Assembly (NCBI GenBank): GCA_030141605.1
Contig: JAQGDQ010000181.1
Location: 273,124-337,123, forward strand
DNA from: Tubiluchus corallicola
Taxonomy: Eukaryota > Priapulida > Priapulimorpha > Priapulimorphida > Tubiluchidae
Reading direction: 5' to 3'
Length of the DNA: 64,000 bases
Shown here piece by piece: positions 1-13,400 of the stretch (position 1 is its first letter; every line of letters starts with the position of its first letter). The position numbers and the translations under genes are program-made. The notes under the pieces were generated by a model. It was not told the origin of the DNA. It saw only the letters and a program-made list of their open reading frames with translations, and did not search any database.

Positions 1-88
1 GTAGTTGGGCAAGTTTTATCCAATACATGCACGGGGGTGTGTGTGTGTGCGTTTGGCAAACAAGTTAACCAATGTTTCGCATCCTGGA

Positions 89-544
89 CTAGTTCTTACT
101 ACAGTTGAGATGGTTAGGCTTTTTAATTAACCATTCAACTGTTATTAAATGTCTGTTAACCGGTTAACCATTTCCGATAACGTAATATATATAAGAAAAC
201 ATTGAATACACATAACATGCACAAGTAAGCGGTGCAGTTCAAATCTAGTATCCACCAGCGAGAATGTCCAACATGGCAGCATCCTCAAAACATACGCGAG
301 TGAAAAACTTTTTGCAGTTTACCGTTTAGATGCTTCTTAGACAACCAAATTGATTGAAACAATATTGTAAATAGTATAATTTTATGTAAGCGGGACATTG
401 CTAACTGCGTACACCAGCTACGTATTCATTACTGCGGACACGTAGAAAACTTGGCTAAATAAAGGTTAAATGGTTAGTGATTTTCTAAATGGTTACACCA
501 GTTAGTGGTCTGTTAAATGGTTAACTGTCTCAGTCCTAGTTCTT
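89..544. mobile_element. hAT-like non-autonomous element with target-site duplication
   Basis: The direct repeat CTAGTTCTT occurs at 89-97 and 536-544. The enclosed 98-535 starts ACTACAGTTGAGATGGTTA and its end, reverse-complemented, starts GACTGAGACAGTTAACCA. Both ends are packed with GTTAACC / GGTTAA motifs, resembling the subterminal repeats of hAT elements, and an 8-9 bp target duplication fits that superfamily. The element lies in the CFAP251 intron after exon 18 and has no coding capacity. Confidence 0.65.
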
Positions 545-1445
545 GCGAGTGCAAAACCAAATCTTAATAATTGCATTATGGAAATAAAAAGTCACGACAA
601 TGATTTATACAAGATGCGACAATCAAAAGTAAACAAACTGCCGAAGTTTAATGTAAATATGTGTATATCGCAGTAAGCTTAACAGAGATTATATAGTTTA
701 AACAGCAAATAAGAATATGGGTTTCATGGCTTTTGTTAATATGTGACTTTGAATAATAAAGTTAAAATGTTATGTACAATTAATTTTTCTAGAGAATTTT
801 ACTTTACCTTTAACTAAAGTTTTGTCTATAGAGGTTTCTAGAAGTCGAGCTATGTGACACTTACGGCATAAATTATGTTGGTAGACATTAAATCCACTTG
901 ATTAGAGTTTTTTCTACTCAGTACTATTTTTGATATAATTACAATTCAAGTTTTGTTTTATTTTCCTCAGTTGCAGTCAATGCCAAAATTTTGATTAAAT
1001 AAAAATAAAACTTAAAAAAATCATAAAAATGACGGTCTGAACCTTCGAAAATTTGACTACAAAAGTTACAATGTGTATGCAAAGCACTAGACTTCAGAGA
1101 TTAAAACAAACACGTATAGAGATCAAAATAATTACTAATACCATTGTATTATACCAGAAACAAAGAACAACAAACTGGCGGCATACATTTTCCACCGCAA
1201 TATGCCCAACCTTTCCTACCATGGAGATCATGGGATCTCTACAAAGACCAAAAATACAACTTCTCAAAAATGGAAAATTCAGTGTGCTGAATTGGTCTTC
1301 AAATCAACGTCAGAACATTGCATCATTAGTGGCATTTGTATAAAGTTAGTTGTTTTCATTTCTATTAAAACTTACTACAATACATAATACATATATATAT
1401 ACAATGGTAATCTTTTTTATATTGTCTAATTTAAATAAGGCGTAC
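545..1445. other. Intronic sequence of CFAP251 after exon 18
   Basis: AT-rich sequence with only short chance open frames on either strand. I looked here for the terminal EF-hand-like exon of CFAP251 and saw no convincing match. Confidence 0.5.
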
Positions 1446-4400
1446 CTCCCTTTCCGTTGGAAAAAATCCAAGTGCTCTCATCATATAGGGGAGTTCATCT
1501 ACTTGCAAAGTCGTAGTCACTTTGTACGGATCCATAGAATCCAGTCCCTGGCTAAAAATATGATCTATGTTTTAAAGTTTCAAGGTAGTACAGTGTTGCG
1601 TGTTGCAGAAAAATGCACAGTTGCATAGTACAGTGCAGTGTCATGTGGTGCAGTACATCACACTGTAGAATACTATAATGCAGTGCAATGCTGTAGTGGG
1701 ATGCAGTGTAATGTTGTGAAATGTAATATGTCGCATACCATAATAGAGTACAGTAGAGTCACAAACAGTATAATATTGTTATTACTTGCAACGGAATTTG
1801 TATTCAATTATGTTGTGATTATGATGTGTCAGTCCAGAGTCTCACTTACACGCACTGCTTTAGAAAATCTAGAATGAACTGGTTTATACAGCTGCTTTTC
1901 TTCTCAATCTTTTGGTAATTTTAACAGTGCAATCCAATAAGCAGTATACACTACTAATGGTCAGTATAACTGACGTATAACATAATGTCAATCATTTTCG
2001 TTGACTACCCAATCAGTGTGAAAGTTATTTCGCACCCGTGCAGAGCTTAGGTACATTCGGGACATTTAATTAATGCAGGTACATTCGGGACATTTAGCTA
2101 CAGCTGCGTCTAATGTTATTATGAAAAATGTTCAACTTTTCATTAGTTAGCGGGAGAAATATTGACCTGGTTGCAGATTTTATTAATGTCAATTGAAATT
2201 GGAAATGAATTAGTGGAAATATATAGTCTAGGTTCGATTATAGGAAGAAATGCACAACGTTTAATGTCTATGAGTTGCTAATTAAACCATTTTGCAATCA
2301 AGAAAATACGCAGTTCAGTTTATGGCTTTGCAAGTTAGACAAAAACAACTATTTGATTAACTTTATATAAGGGCAAAACAAAATATTCTCTTTTCTGGCC
2401 AGTTTTATAAACTGCAATGAGATCTTCACAGTCAAAATTAATTCAAATGTGGTCAAAACTTATATTATACTAATATTAATATTAGCTAATTTTACGCTAT
2501 TTTTCTGGTTATAATCATGGTTAAAAGATGCCATTGGAACTTATGTGACTCGGGTATTCAATATAAGGGTCGTCTAAGGAATGGAACAGTCAAATTTATC
2601 CCATTTCCGTAGCCTGACAAACAGAAATATACAAAAACTGAATAAACCTTGCAGACGAGCACATGATCAGTTAATATAGAAAAATATATCGCAGGCTTGA
2701 TGTTTGTATATTTAAAGGCAAGAGAGACTTAATATTTCTGTTGCCAATTTATTGTAAAGCAAGGCTAACTGGCTTAGTTTCTTTATTATACTTATGTCTC
2801 TGTATTTTGTAGTGCTTTAAAACTTCGCCTCTACATTCTGTTTAAATTGAAAAGTCATTTTTTGGCTACTTGAAGTGTTAATTTTGTGTAAAAATAGCTG
2901 CTGCTCTGCAAATTTGTGTTTATGAAAAAGTGCAATCAGTTTGTCTGCTGATTAGACATTAGTTGTGACTGTCATGTTGTTTAGTTTAGTTTAGTTTAGG
3001 TTAGACAGTTGTTGTCCTACATGAGCTGTTGTCCCGAATGCTGCTGAGCGTGCTTACGTTACAGCGGGAGCAGAATGATACACCAATGTGTTTGACGTTA
3101 ATACTATAAGCCACACTAAAAACTATAGTTTTTTCACCCATATGTGTGCTGCGAATTTGAAAGACATGCCGCAAATTAGTGAAGCATGTGAAACACACTG
3201 TTCTATAGTAAAAAGTATCCAAAAGTGTAGAGGAAGCTTGTAGACTATATCGACTGTGCGTGAGACACTTGTCCTGGTTCAGTGACTCACCTTAGATGGA
3301 CAAACCTCAACATGTCTCATTAAGTGAACCCTGCCTTTGAGTAGATTCAGGCTTGCAGTGTCACAGTGTATAAAAGCATCAGAAGGAGTTTACAATTCCC
3401 CACACAATTTAAATACCCTAACCCTAACCGGAACCCAAACTCTAACCTTAACCCTAACCCCAAATCGAACCCTTAACACTAACCGTAACTCTAACCCTAG
3501 TCCACTTCACGAACTGATTTCTTGTCTGTGGAAATTGTAAACTTTAGCCGAAGTATCACATTTAAAAATACCATTAAAACAGCAACCAACTATCTTGTAG
3601 ACACATCCATATTGTTCAAAAACAATAACAGATGTGCAGGGTAATTTACAGCTGCATGATAGGATACTTTGTTATCCAACGAGAACGCTTCGTTTCAAAC
3701 TGGTCTGCAATAATGTCTGCAATGCACATTCAATTCTCTGCCGTCTTCTGTGATTGATTTGGGATATTACGAGATCATTGCCACTTTTTTAAACATTGTT
3801 CACAAAAGCTACATTGTTTCGCAAGGAAGCTAGCAGATAAAAAAACTGTCTAAGACTAGCACACTTTTCAGATATGGTTATTGTAATTTTAGTACTTGAT
3901 GCTGGCTCAAAGCACCTAGCATGCCTCTCATAAATAAAAGCCAACCTCCTGACAAACAAGAACCTTTTGGGGACTCTAATTACAATGTAGCACATGACAT
4001 TTAAAAGATTATATACTGTTTTATTGCATGTCCCTATGATGATGGCAGTGATGAGGACGATGATGATGATGACGACGACGACAATTACTACAATGGTGAC
4101 TTAGTTGCCCAAACAAGTTATATTCAAAACATAAGCATACTTTTTAATTTGGGAAAAATAAAATAACTTTTTCATTTGTTGTAGTTCTTCGCCATTTTGT
4201 CCGCCTTCTAGCAGATTACAGAACGGGACGGTACCCTCTCCACCGAGGACAGATGACGTCTCTAAAACACTGAAAAAGTAACATCAAAATAACACTTAGG
4301 AAAGTGTACTGCTTATGTAATATTTGAGAAAATTTATCAGCTTGACATTTACTGTAAGATTCAGAAAAACAGTATGCTAACATTCAAAAGTTTGAATTTG

Positions 4401-7400
4401 TGTTCTCATGCGCATTATGGAAAGTTCTCATTAAGATAAATGTAATAATCACCAGTTTATTTTAATAGCCACATACCTTTCACAACATGTACTAATTCAA
4501 ATAAGTCAAAGTATTTAAGATGATGATAATGACGATTAAGATGATGGTGACGCTAACAACGATGACGATGCTCACTGCGATGACAATTGACGTCAAACAT
4601 ATTGTTCTATTGCTCCGCCTCTGCTATAACATAAGTTTGCTCAGCGGCATTCGGGACAACGACTGACGCTGCACAACAACTGACTAAACTAGACTAAACT
4701 AAACAACATCACAGTCACAACCAATATCTAATCAGCAAATAAACAGGTTGCACTTTTTCATAATTTAGCACTTCACTTCACACAAAATTAGCACTTCAAG
4801 TAGCCAAAAAGTGACTTTTCAATTTAAACAGAATATAGAGACGAGGTTTCAAAGCACTACAAAATACAGAGACATAAGTGTAATAAAGAAACTAAGATAG
4901 TCAGACTCGCTTTAAAATAAATGAGCAACAAAAATATTGTCTCTCTTGCCTCTGAAAACACGAACATCAAGCCTGCGATATATTTTTCTATATTAACTGA
5001 TCATGTGCTCTTCTGCAAGATTTATCGAGCTTTTGTATTTTTTTTGTTTCTTAGGCTACCGAAATGGAATAAATTTGATGGTTCCATTCCATAGACGATC
5101 CTTATATTGAAACGCCGGAGTTACATAAGTCCCAACGGCATCTTTTAACCATGACAATAAGCAGAAAAATGGCGTAAAATTAACTAATATTACACGATGT
5201 TTTGACCACATTTGAATTAATTTTGACTGTGAAGATTTCATTGAGGCTTGTAAAAACTGACAGGAAAAGAAAATATTTTGTTTTGTCCTTATTTAAAGCT
5301 AATCAAATAGTTGTTTTTATCTAACTTGGAAAGCCATAAAACTAAACTGCATATTTTCTTGATTTCAAAATGGTTTAATCAGCAACTCAAAGACGTGCAT
5401 TTCTTCCTATAAACGAAAATAGACTATATATATATTTCAACTAATTCACTTGCAATTTCAATTGATGATAATAAAATCTAGAACCAGGCCAATATCTCTT
5501 CCGCTAACTAATGAAAAGTTGAGCACTTTTCATAACAGCATTAGACGCAGCTGTAGCCAAATGTCCCGAATGTACCTGCGTTAAGTAAGCTCTGCAGGTG
5601 TGTGTGAAATAACTTGCACGCTGGAAAATGGTTGATATTATGCTAGACGTCAATTGTAAAGACAATGGTAACAGCAATAAATAAATACAGCAGTATATTT
5701 TTCTTACTTTGCATGGATTTCCCACATATAAACAGTCCCATCAGTGGCACCACAGGTAAAAAGGTATCTGCCATCACAACTGCTACGTACCTCACCTATC
5801 TGAATGCAACAGAGTTACGTGATTAAATAACGAAAATAAATTGCACCAGAAAATATTGATACAACAACCACAAATGCTTATGTTATAACTACAAACTGCT
5901 CACTATTAACAACACTAATGAACATACTCCACTGGGATGTCCAATAATTGCTGTTGTGTTATGTGGATTTCCATCGACGGGTACTTTTTGCAAGCCCACA
6001 TTCTCGTGTGTAATGTACGTTATGTAAGCTGCACTGACTTGATCAGCTATCTTTGGCAATACTAGAAGACTGTTAAAAATGAGAAGAATTCCATCACTTT
6101 GCATCGATTAACTAATATTACATACTAATACGAAAATGACTGCAATAAATAGCAGACACAATAAGAAACAATAAATAAAATAATAAAAACAATAAATAAG
6201 AAGTAGGCAAATGTGGATACAGGTGGGCAAGGCACAAATCTTTGTTTAATTTTTTTCCAATGTTAGTAATACGGAACATACAAATTTGCATTACTGTAGA
6301 CAATACTCTCCATCATTAACTAATATAATATGAAGATAGTATTTTGCTACACTTTTAACAAGAATGCAATTTTTATAGTAGGCCCTAATAATGTATACAT
6401 TCTATTTTTCACGCCTCTGATTTTGCACAAAAGTCACTTTTACAGAGGAGCAGGAAGTGATAAGGCCTCATTTACAAACTGTAGGTTTCTAAAGATTTTA
6501 CTGGAAAAGTCATACAAACTCAATAATAACGAATGAGTGAGCGAGTGGTTTTGCTGAAAAAACACAAGAGTGAGTAATTGGTTCTCTGTGCCTGTAAAAT
6601 TGTGGATCATTAAATCAGAATATCTTAAAGAATTATATTCCAGCATTTTTCAAAAACACTTAGCATCTTTTGCAAATGGCAAAATTTGTTGTTTAGTTCA
6701 AAATGCTTAGCTCAAATGATGCTCTACATTTTTCAATTTTTTAAGGAAAACAGGATGATTTTTCATATCCTACTCCATTTTGTAGTACAGTAATAATTAT
6801 ACATTTCAACACCAACAATATTGCAAAACCATTCAATGAAAGATTTGCATATGTTTTCAAAAGCAAAAATTGAAGTACAGTCTATAGTAACTGCAAAAGA
6901 TCCAGTGTTATACTAAAACTCAGCAAGTTTTAAGATGAAAGTTTAAATTTCAAATTTACCGCTGCGCTCATGCATGAACTCTCGAATGTGTGCACTACAT
7001 CACAAACAAACGCCGGTGAGATGCAGACGCTAATGCCAGTCTAACTAGCGAATAGTGAAATGAATGTAACAGTGAAGAACAAGCCGAGGGAATGCAAAAT
7101 TGCATTTGTGTGGTAATAATTCTTTCACGTAAGTCATTCTTGAAAAAATAGCATGTTCCATTTCAATATTTTAAAAAGTAGATGGTTTTGATTTACAGTT
7201 TAAAATTGTTCCCAGTTTTCCTTTAACAATATTGACATGAAACCTTAAATTAAAATGAAACCCATTTAAAAATGAAAAACATTGTACAGATATTAATAAA
7301 ATAATGCTATTTTTATTAATTTTTTACCTACAGTAAATGGCAATAATTATAGATTTGGCACTTCACGTACCACAGAAAAGTTATAGTAAACTAAGTAAGC

Positions 7401-10400
7401 ATACCGTCGTACTGGTGAATCATGCAAAGGTCCCAGCAGAGTCTTACGACACATCTTTGTAATCCCATTGAACAGCTTTAATTTGTACTACAAAAAGTAT
7501 GAGGTTTAATACATAGTGTTACAGTACAATAAAGGCCATCACATAACAAAGATAACACAACTTTCATCCAATCAAGAGTTTAAAACTTTATTTATTTCCA
7601 CACCGCATCATTATAACACAGATATACGGTAGTTCCAGCAGTATACTAAAGAAATTTCAGTTAGCCGGCATATACACAATATTGTGCATATTTCTGATGC
7701 ATACAGGTTCATTTAAAAGCATAGCTTCACAGGCCAACCTATATGTGAAAATCAACACCGAACTTGACACAATTAATACCTCTACTCTCAATAATACAGT
7801 AACATTCACGAGTCCCACAATGTACATTATACTAAAGGGTATTATAATTATCGAAAATTAAGCACGTTTAGGTGTTATATTTCACGTGTACAAAATAACA
7901 TATTGTAATGTTGAGCGGATGGTGCTGATTTGCTAGTTCATTTCATGTTATAAAACAATGTTACAGAAGCGAAAGAAACAGATTATGTTTATAGAATAAA
8001 CTTGCCAGAGTCCTCTGTGTTTCGTGCTAGTTCTAAGGAACAGGTGCTGAGATGCTATACATGCCTGTCTGTTAGTCTACTGAACTGACGAGGCCATTCC
8101 ATGCCAGCAACTTATAGCTTCTATGCAATGGCTTCGTAGTGGGTGTGGGGGTGAAAGTAAACAGTACTTCACTATTGTAACAATATTTATGTATAAAGCA
8201 TGGCAAACTGCAATAATAGCATAGGAAAGTTCAGTAGTACCCAAAAATTGCCTTAATTTGATTTTGATACCAAAAAAAACAAAATTTTTGCAGCATAATT
8301 TGCTCCCTTGGAACTCTCCCAGGGGCAAGATGAGTCCCCGTGGTTTATTTGTTTAATATTCATTTCTAAATCAAATGATTGGCAGGTCTGAGTGTATTAT
8401 CATATTACTAATTAGTACCTGATCATTAGCAGTAACTATGAACTCCTCTTCGCTTACAGCAGGATACCAGGTAAAACACTTTGGCAAGGCACTCTGTTCT
8501 AGGCGAGTAAAGCTCAATATTCGTAAATCATTTTCCACGCTGTGAAGCAGATCGTATTCTACCTAAATTAATGTCAATCTTAATAAAGTAAAGTCAGCAA
8601 GTTAAAGGAAAGGCTAAGCCTTCTGCAAAGTTTGGCTTATTTCAATGCTCGCCAAAAATGCTAGAGGGATACAGTAATAAAAGTATGATAAGTGCCTCGT
8701 GTAATTAGTAAAATTACTTTAGAGTTGCGATCATTTCACGCTTGAGTGCTCCCATTTTGAAAGCCCATTCTTCCTCCAATGACATCGTTCATCGACTAAA
8801 GAAAAGCAGCACATTGACAATGTCCGTCAAAAGTGAAATAAGTTTTTACAAAAAATTAAATAAACAATTATGTGATATTTTTGCAGAAATATTAGCTAAA
8901 TTGCAGAAGTTTGAAATAATTTAAGCAGCTCGCATTTACAGAAAACCACAATGGGATTACGAAAAGGCACAAAGCCCACCAGCTCCATCATAATTTTCAA
9001 GTGAATGGAGGCTACTATCTCGCCTGTAAATAATGTATAGCATTTTTTGCAAATTTCTTTAAGTTTAAGTAATAACAGTAAAATAAACTCAACATGCTAG
9101 GTGACTTGTCCTTTCCTTTAATCACATCAAAATAACATGATTAAAGGTTAGGTCTATTTAAAATATGTACAAAATACAGATTAAGCAAATCATTAATATA
9201 ATGCATTCAAGAAGAAATAGTGCAGTAGAAATATGCAGATATCCTAAAAAGGCTAGACAGACTACTCCAAGATGAACTTGGACTTCTGCATTAGGTCATC
9301 ACAATGACGTAAAAATATTACATTTATATAACGCACATAAAATGACATGACCATACTTATTGGACTTTGTGTAATGTAATATTGCTATTTGTGCACCATT
9401 TCTTTTGGAAAACGGAGGTGCCACCTAACAGCAATTGTCACCCAAAAAAAACCAAATGATTCTTTATTCTAGTAAATATGCAGCCACGTTCCAACTTGTG
9501 ACAGAATCCATCTTCAGAACTGAGTCATGGCATAGTTTCCAATTGTTTAAATCTTTTCAAATATGCGTAGACAGCCAAAGCTAACCTGGCATATGAGACA
9601 CGCATTATGTCATTCTTGAAATATTCGTCAATGGATTTTTTAAAACACTCATATCACTAAATACACAAAAACAAGTCAGGGAGCTAACAAGCTAACTTAC
9701 AAGCATCCTGTCTTCTCCTAAAGTTAAAAGACTAGGAAACCCGGTATCGATGCAAATGCCAAACAAAGCATCGCATATCTGCTTATAATGAGCTTTCTGT
9801 CGTCCAAGAAACATCCAAGGAGTTCTGACGTCCTCTTCACCACGTTTAATTACACTGACGCTACATCCTTCATCCTATAACGACATTGATAATTAGTAAT
9901 GTTTCCACAGTTTAACCAAACTGAATACTATTTGTTTGGCATTCCAAAAATACTTCCTTTTTGCTGACACAATGGTGCATGTTTAATTACTAGATGACAA
10001 AAGAAAGATGATTACCCTCCTCATACAGGAATTTAATTATTAAATCAGCAAAGGTTCCATGGAAAGGCTATACATTGCACTACCTCTGAACACAACATAT
10101 ATTTAACTGATGACATAAAACTGCTGAGGTCACCCATTAAAGTATAAACAGAGTTAATGCTCCTTAATATTAGAATTCCAGCCTCAAGCTAAACCACTAT
10201 CTACTAAGATAAGCCCAAACAACTATCCACTAAGACAAGCACACCATGTTTTTGCTAAGACTTAAATGACACCATTCACTGCTTTATTGGTAACTATGCC
10301 TATTTTAGTGTTTGTCTGGTTAAATGACATCAGTTTGGATTTAGATTAAAATTTCTTAAGCAACTCTTATCAGGACCAATCCTTTATGATGTTAGCTGCA

Positions 10401-13400
10401 TGCCTTAGGATTACAAATTCTAGAAGTAATTTCATGAAATTTCAGGTCCCGGGAAAAAATTCGGCAATTCACTCATTCACTCTGTCCATCACGCTTTTTT
10501 CAACGGCAAGAGTATTTATTCACTTGAATTGAAATGTTGCAGGATGATTAGTTAAGTTCACACAAAAAATTCAGCAATTCCTTGATCAATTAACTAATTA
10601 ATTAGAGCTGTCTATTTAATTTTAAATTAATTGAATAAAAGACAATGAAGAGTAGAAGTGCATGGTACCAAAAAAAATTCTGCAAAGCCCCATCCGCACT
10701 TTTGGGTCTGCATTTTACTAAAAGAAAAAACAAATACTCGGGTTTGTACTACACCACAGACAAAAGCTATCAGGTTTATGGTTTTTTCTGTAAAGAAGTG
10801 TATAGTTCCAAAAACCTCTATAAAGCCCAAACCGAAATCTGAGTTTACATTTTATTTAAGCAGAACCATAGGTACGAGGGTATGTACTACATCACATGCG
10901 AAGTAATTACATTAGCAAAGGATTGCAAGTGACTTTCGTTTCGGAGGAGATGGAATTTTTTACGTTTAAAAATAAAATTTTCTAGTGAAAGCAATAATTA
11001 TCACAACAAGTGTAATAAGACTGTGTATAATAAGTGTATAATACTCTCGTTCATAAATTTAATTAAAAAAATTCACTCAATTCACTTAATCTTAGACCTC
11101 TAGATGTTCTACAGTGTTTGTACAGCAACCACAAATCCTTTTACTTGACAACACTGACATTAATTTTCAATGATTTAAATTATGTTAGAAGCGTTTGCTT
11201 CAGTGTGTTTGACTGCTATGAATGCTATATTTGTTACACCTGCAAACTAGTGTTTTTCATAAGTATTCTCTCAATCAAGCTGTCTGGAACTTCATACAAT
11301 TGAGAGAGAGAAAATACATTGGTTTTTCATGTAAAAATTCTACACAAAGATGGAGTTTACTGATGTAAGATTAGACAATTACCTGTCTCTCTCTTACCTA
11401 TTGTCTAAACAAAAATCAGACCTAGCTTCCTTTGGTACATTTGATAACATTCATAAGCCATAAAAAGGTTGTTGAAAGCACACGATAACAGAAATTAATA
11501 GAAATGAAACACGATACATTAGCAAATTACCACGATAGCGATGAAATTAGAATCTGTCGAAAACAAGCATTTCTTGATAACATGGATTGAAAACTTGAAT
11601 GGTTGCACGAGTTCATCCTCCAAGGTGTCTGAACTGATTATACGGATATGTCCTTCTTGAAATCCAAGAGCTGCAATAAAAAATAGCACAAAATACTGAA
11701 TAAAGCCTAAGAATTATAGCTTCTACCTTGCACAGAAACAAACTCCAGAAAAATGTCCTTAAAGTCAAAAAAGTGAAGGCTAAAGTCAACATAAAAAACA
11801 AAAAACCCTCATTAAAATGCATTATTTCAATTAAACAAAAGCAAACATAAACAAATATTGGGTGAATAAGTCATTACATGAACCAGCATAGGCACTCATA
11901 ATAAATTCTTACACCCCTGTTTACAATTAAATCTCTTAAATATCGCAGCATATTAAAGACCAGAAAAATCCATATTCATTTTCATATTACATATTCATTT
12001 CTTTGTTTGTTCCATTCAGTCACATTCCTGCCACAAACAAATACATGAATATCATTCTCTGGTTAGACTAATAGTAGGCTTAACTTTAAATAAACTATTT
12101 GAGCCTGGAAAATGAACTGGCTTCATTCACAACTACATTCTGTTGAGTTAACTTTGGTAAAAGTGCATATATACATTGATAACTTCAAAGTTTTTCCTAA
12201 ATTAAAAGCTTATAATGTGCACGGCAAATTCGTAAAAACTGATTAAGAAATGACAAAGCAGCACACCAATATGATACCCGGATGGATCATAACTCACGGC
12301 GGTCACTGGGAAGCCTTTCCCATATTGCTTTTCTACAAAGACAGTTCTTGAGTTATAATTCCAGATTCTAAGTACACCACAGTGTAATCCAATGCATAAC
12401 AGTGGCCTGAAACATACAGTGTTATTGTTTATAAGACATAAAGTGGGTATTAATGTTGCACATCATATTTAATAGATTTTATTAATAATAATAACATTTA
12501 TATTAATAATAATAAAAAGAGAGATCTTATATTTAAAATTAATGCCGGTAGTCACAATCATTTTACATTAACAATGAACATTGTACAAAAAAAACAACAA
12601 ATACCCACTGCTAAAACTAAAAAAATAATCTTTATAAAGATATCAATAAGATAGCTACTAGTACTATAATGCATGGAATGAAGATTATTTGTTGGCAGAC
12701 TCAAAAACCCAGTTACGTGACTTTATGTCAAAATGCAGTTAACAATGTAGTAACAATGCCATTATTAAAATATTTTGAACCTAAATTAATCAGTAATTTG
12801 AATGCACATATTTAAAGAATTAATGATAATAATTTTTAAAAATACATCTATGAACAAAACTCTGCATTGCCCTCTCAGTTTTTAGCTGTGGTCTATTTAA
12901 TCCTTGTTGAGCTTTTGGTTCCAGATTGCTAGGTTCCCAGCTTCAAGCAAATATCTTGTTTTGCGCAAGACTTACAAAGTAAATAGATGAATTTGAGAGA
13001 ATTTTAAACGAAAGGGTAAGTCACTTAGCATATTTTGTTTACTTTACTATTATCACTTAAACTTAGAGAAATATAACAAAGAAATTTGCAAAAAACTGTC
13101 TATAAAGCATAAAGCTAATTTATACTACCGCTGTATAGAAATTTTCAGGGCACAGTGGTAGCTGTCATTCATTTGGAAATTATGATGTAACTGGTAGACC
13201 TTGTGACTTTTCGTAAGTGCATCGTGGCTTTCATAGATGTGCGCTGCTTAAAGTAATTAAAAATTCTGCAGCTCACCTAACGTTCATGCAAAAATGTCGC
13301 AAAATTAGCTATGTATGCGTATTATGCTTTTAACAGCAAACAACAGTTTGCTACTTTTCTTCAGTCAATGAACGATGTCACTGATGGAAAAATGGACATT

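Noticed and set aside
1053-1343. 96-codon plus-strand open frame in the left end
   Set aside because: It lies in the CFAP251 intron, lacks any family resemblance and overlaps other chance frames; composition is plain intronic.
3405-3540. Interstitial telomere or chromosome end
   Set aside because: The array is degenerate and shares non-telomeric flanks with a second copy at 45565, so a dispersed repeat explains it better.
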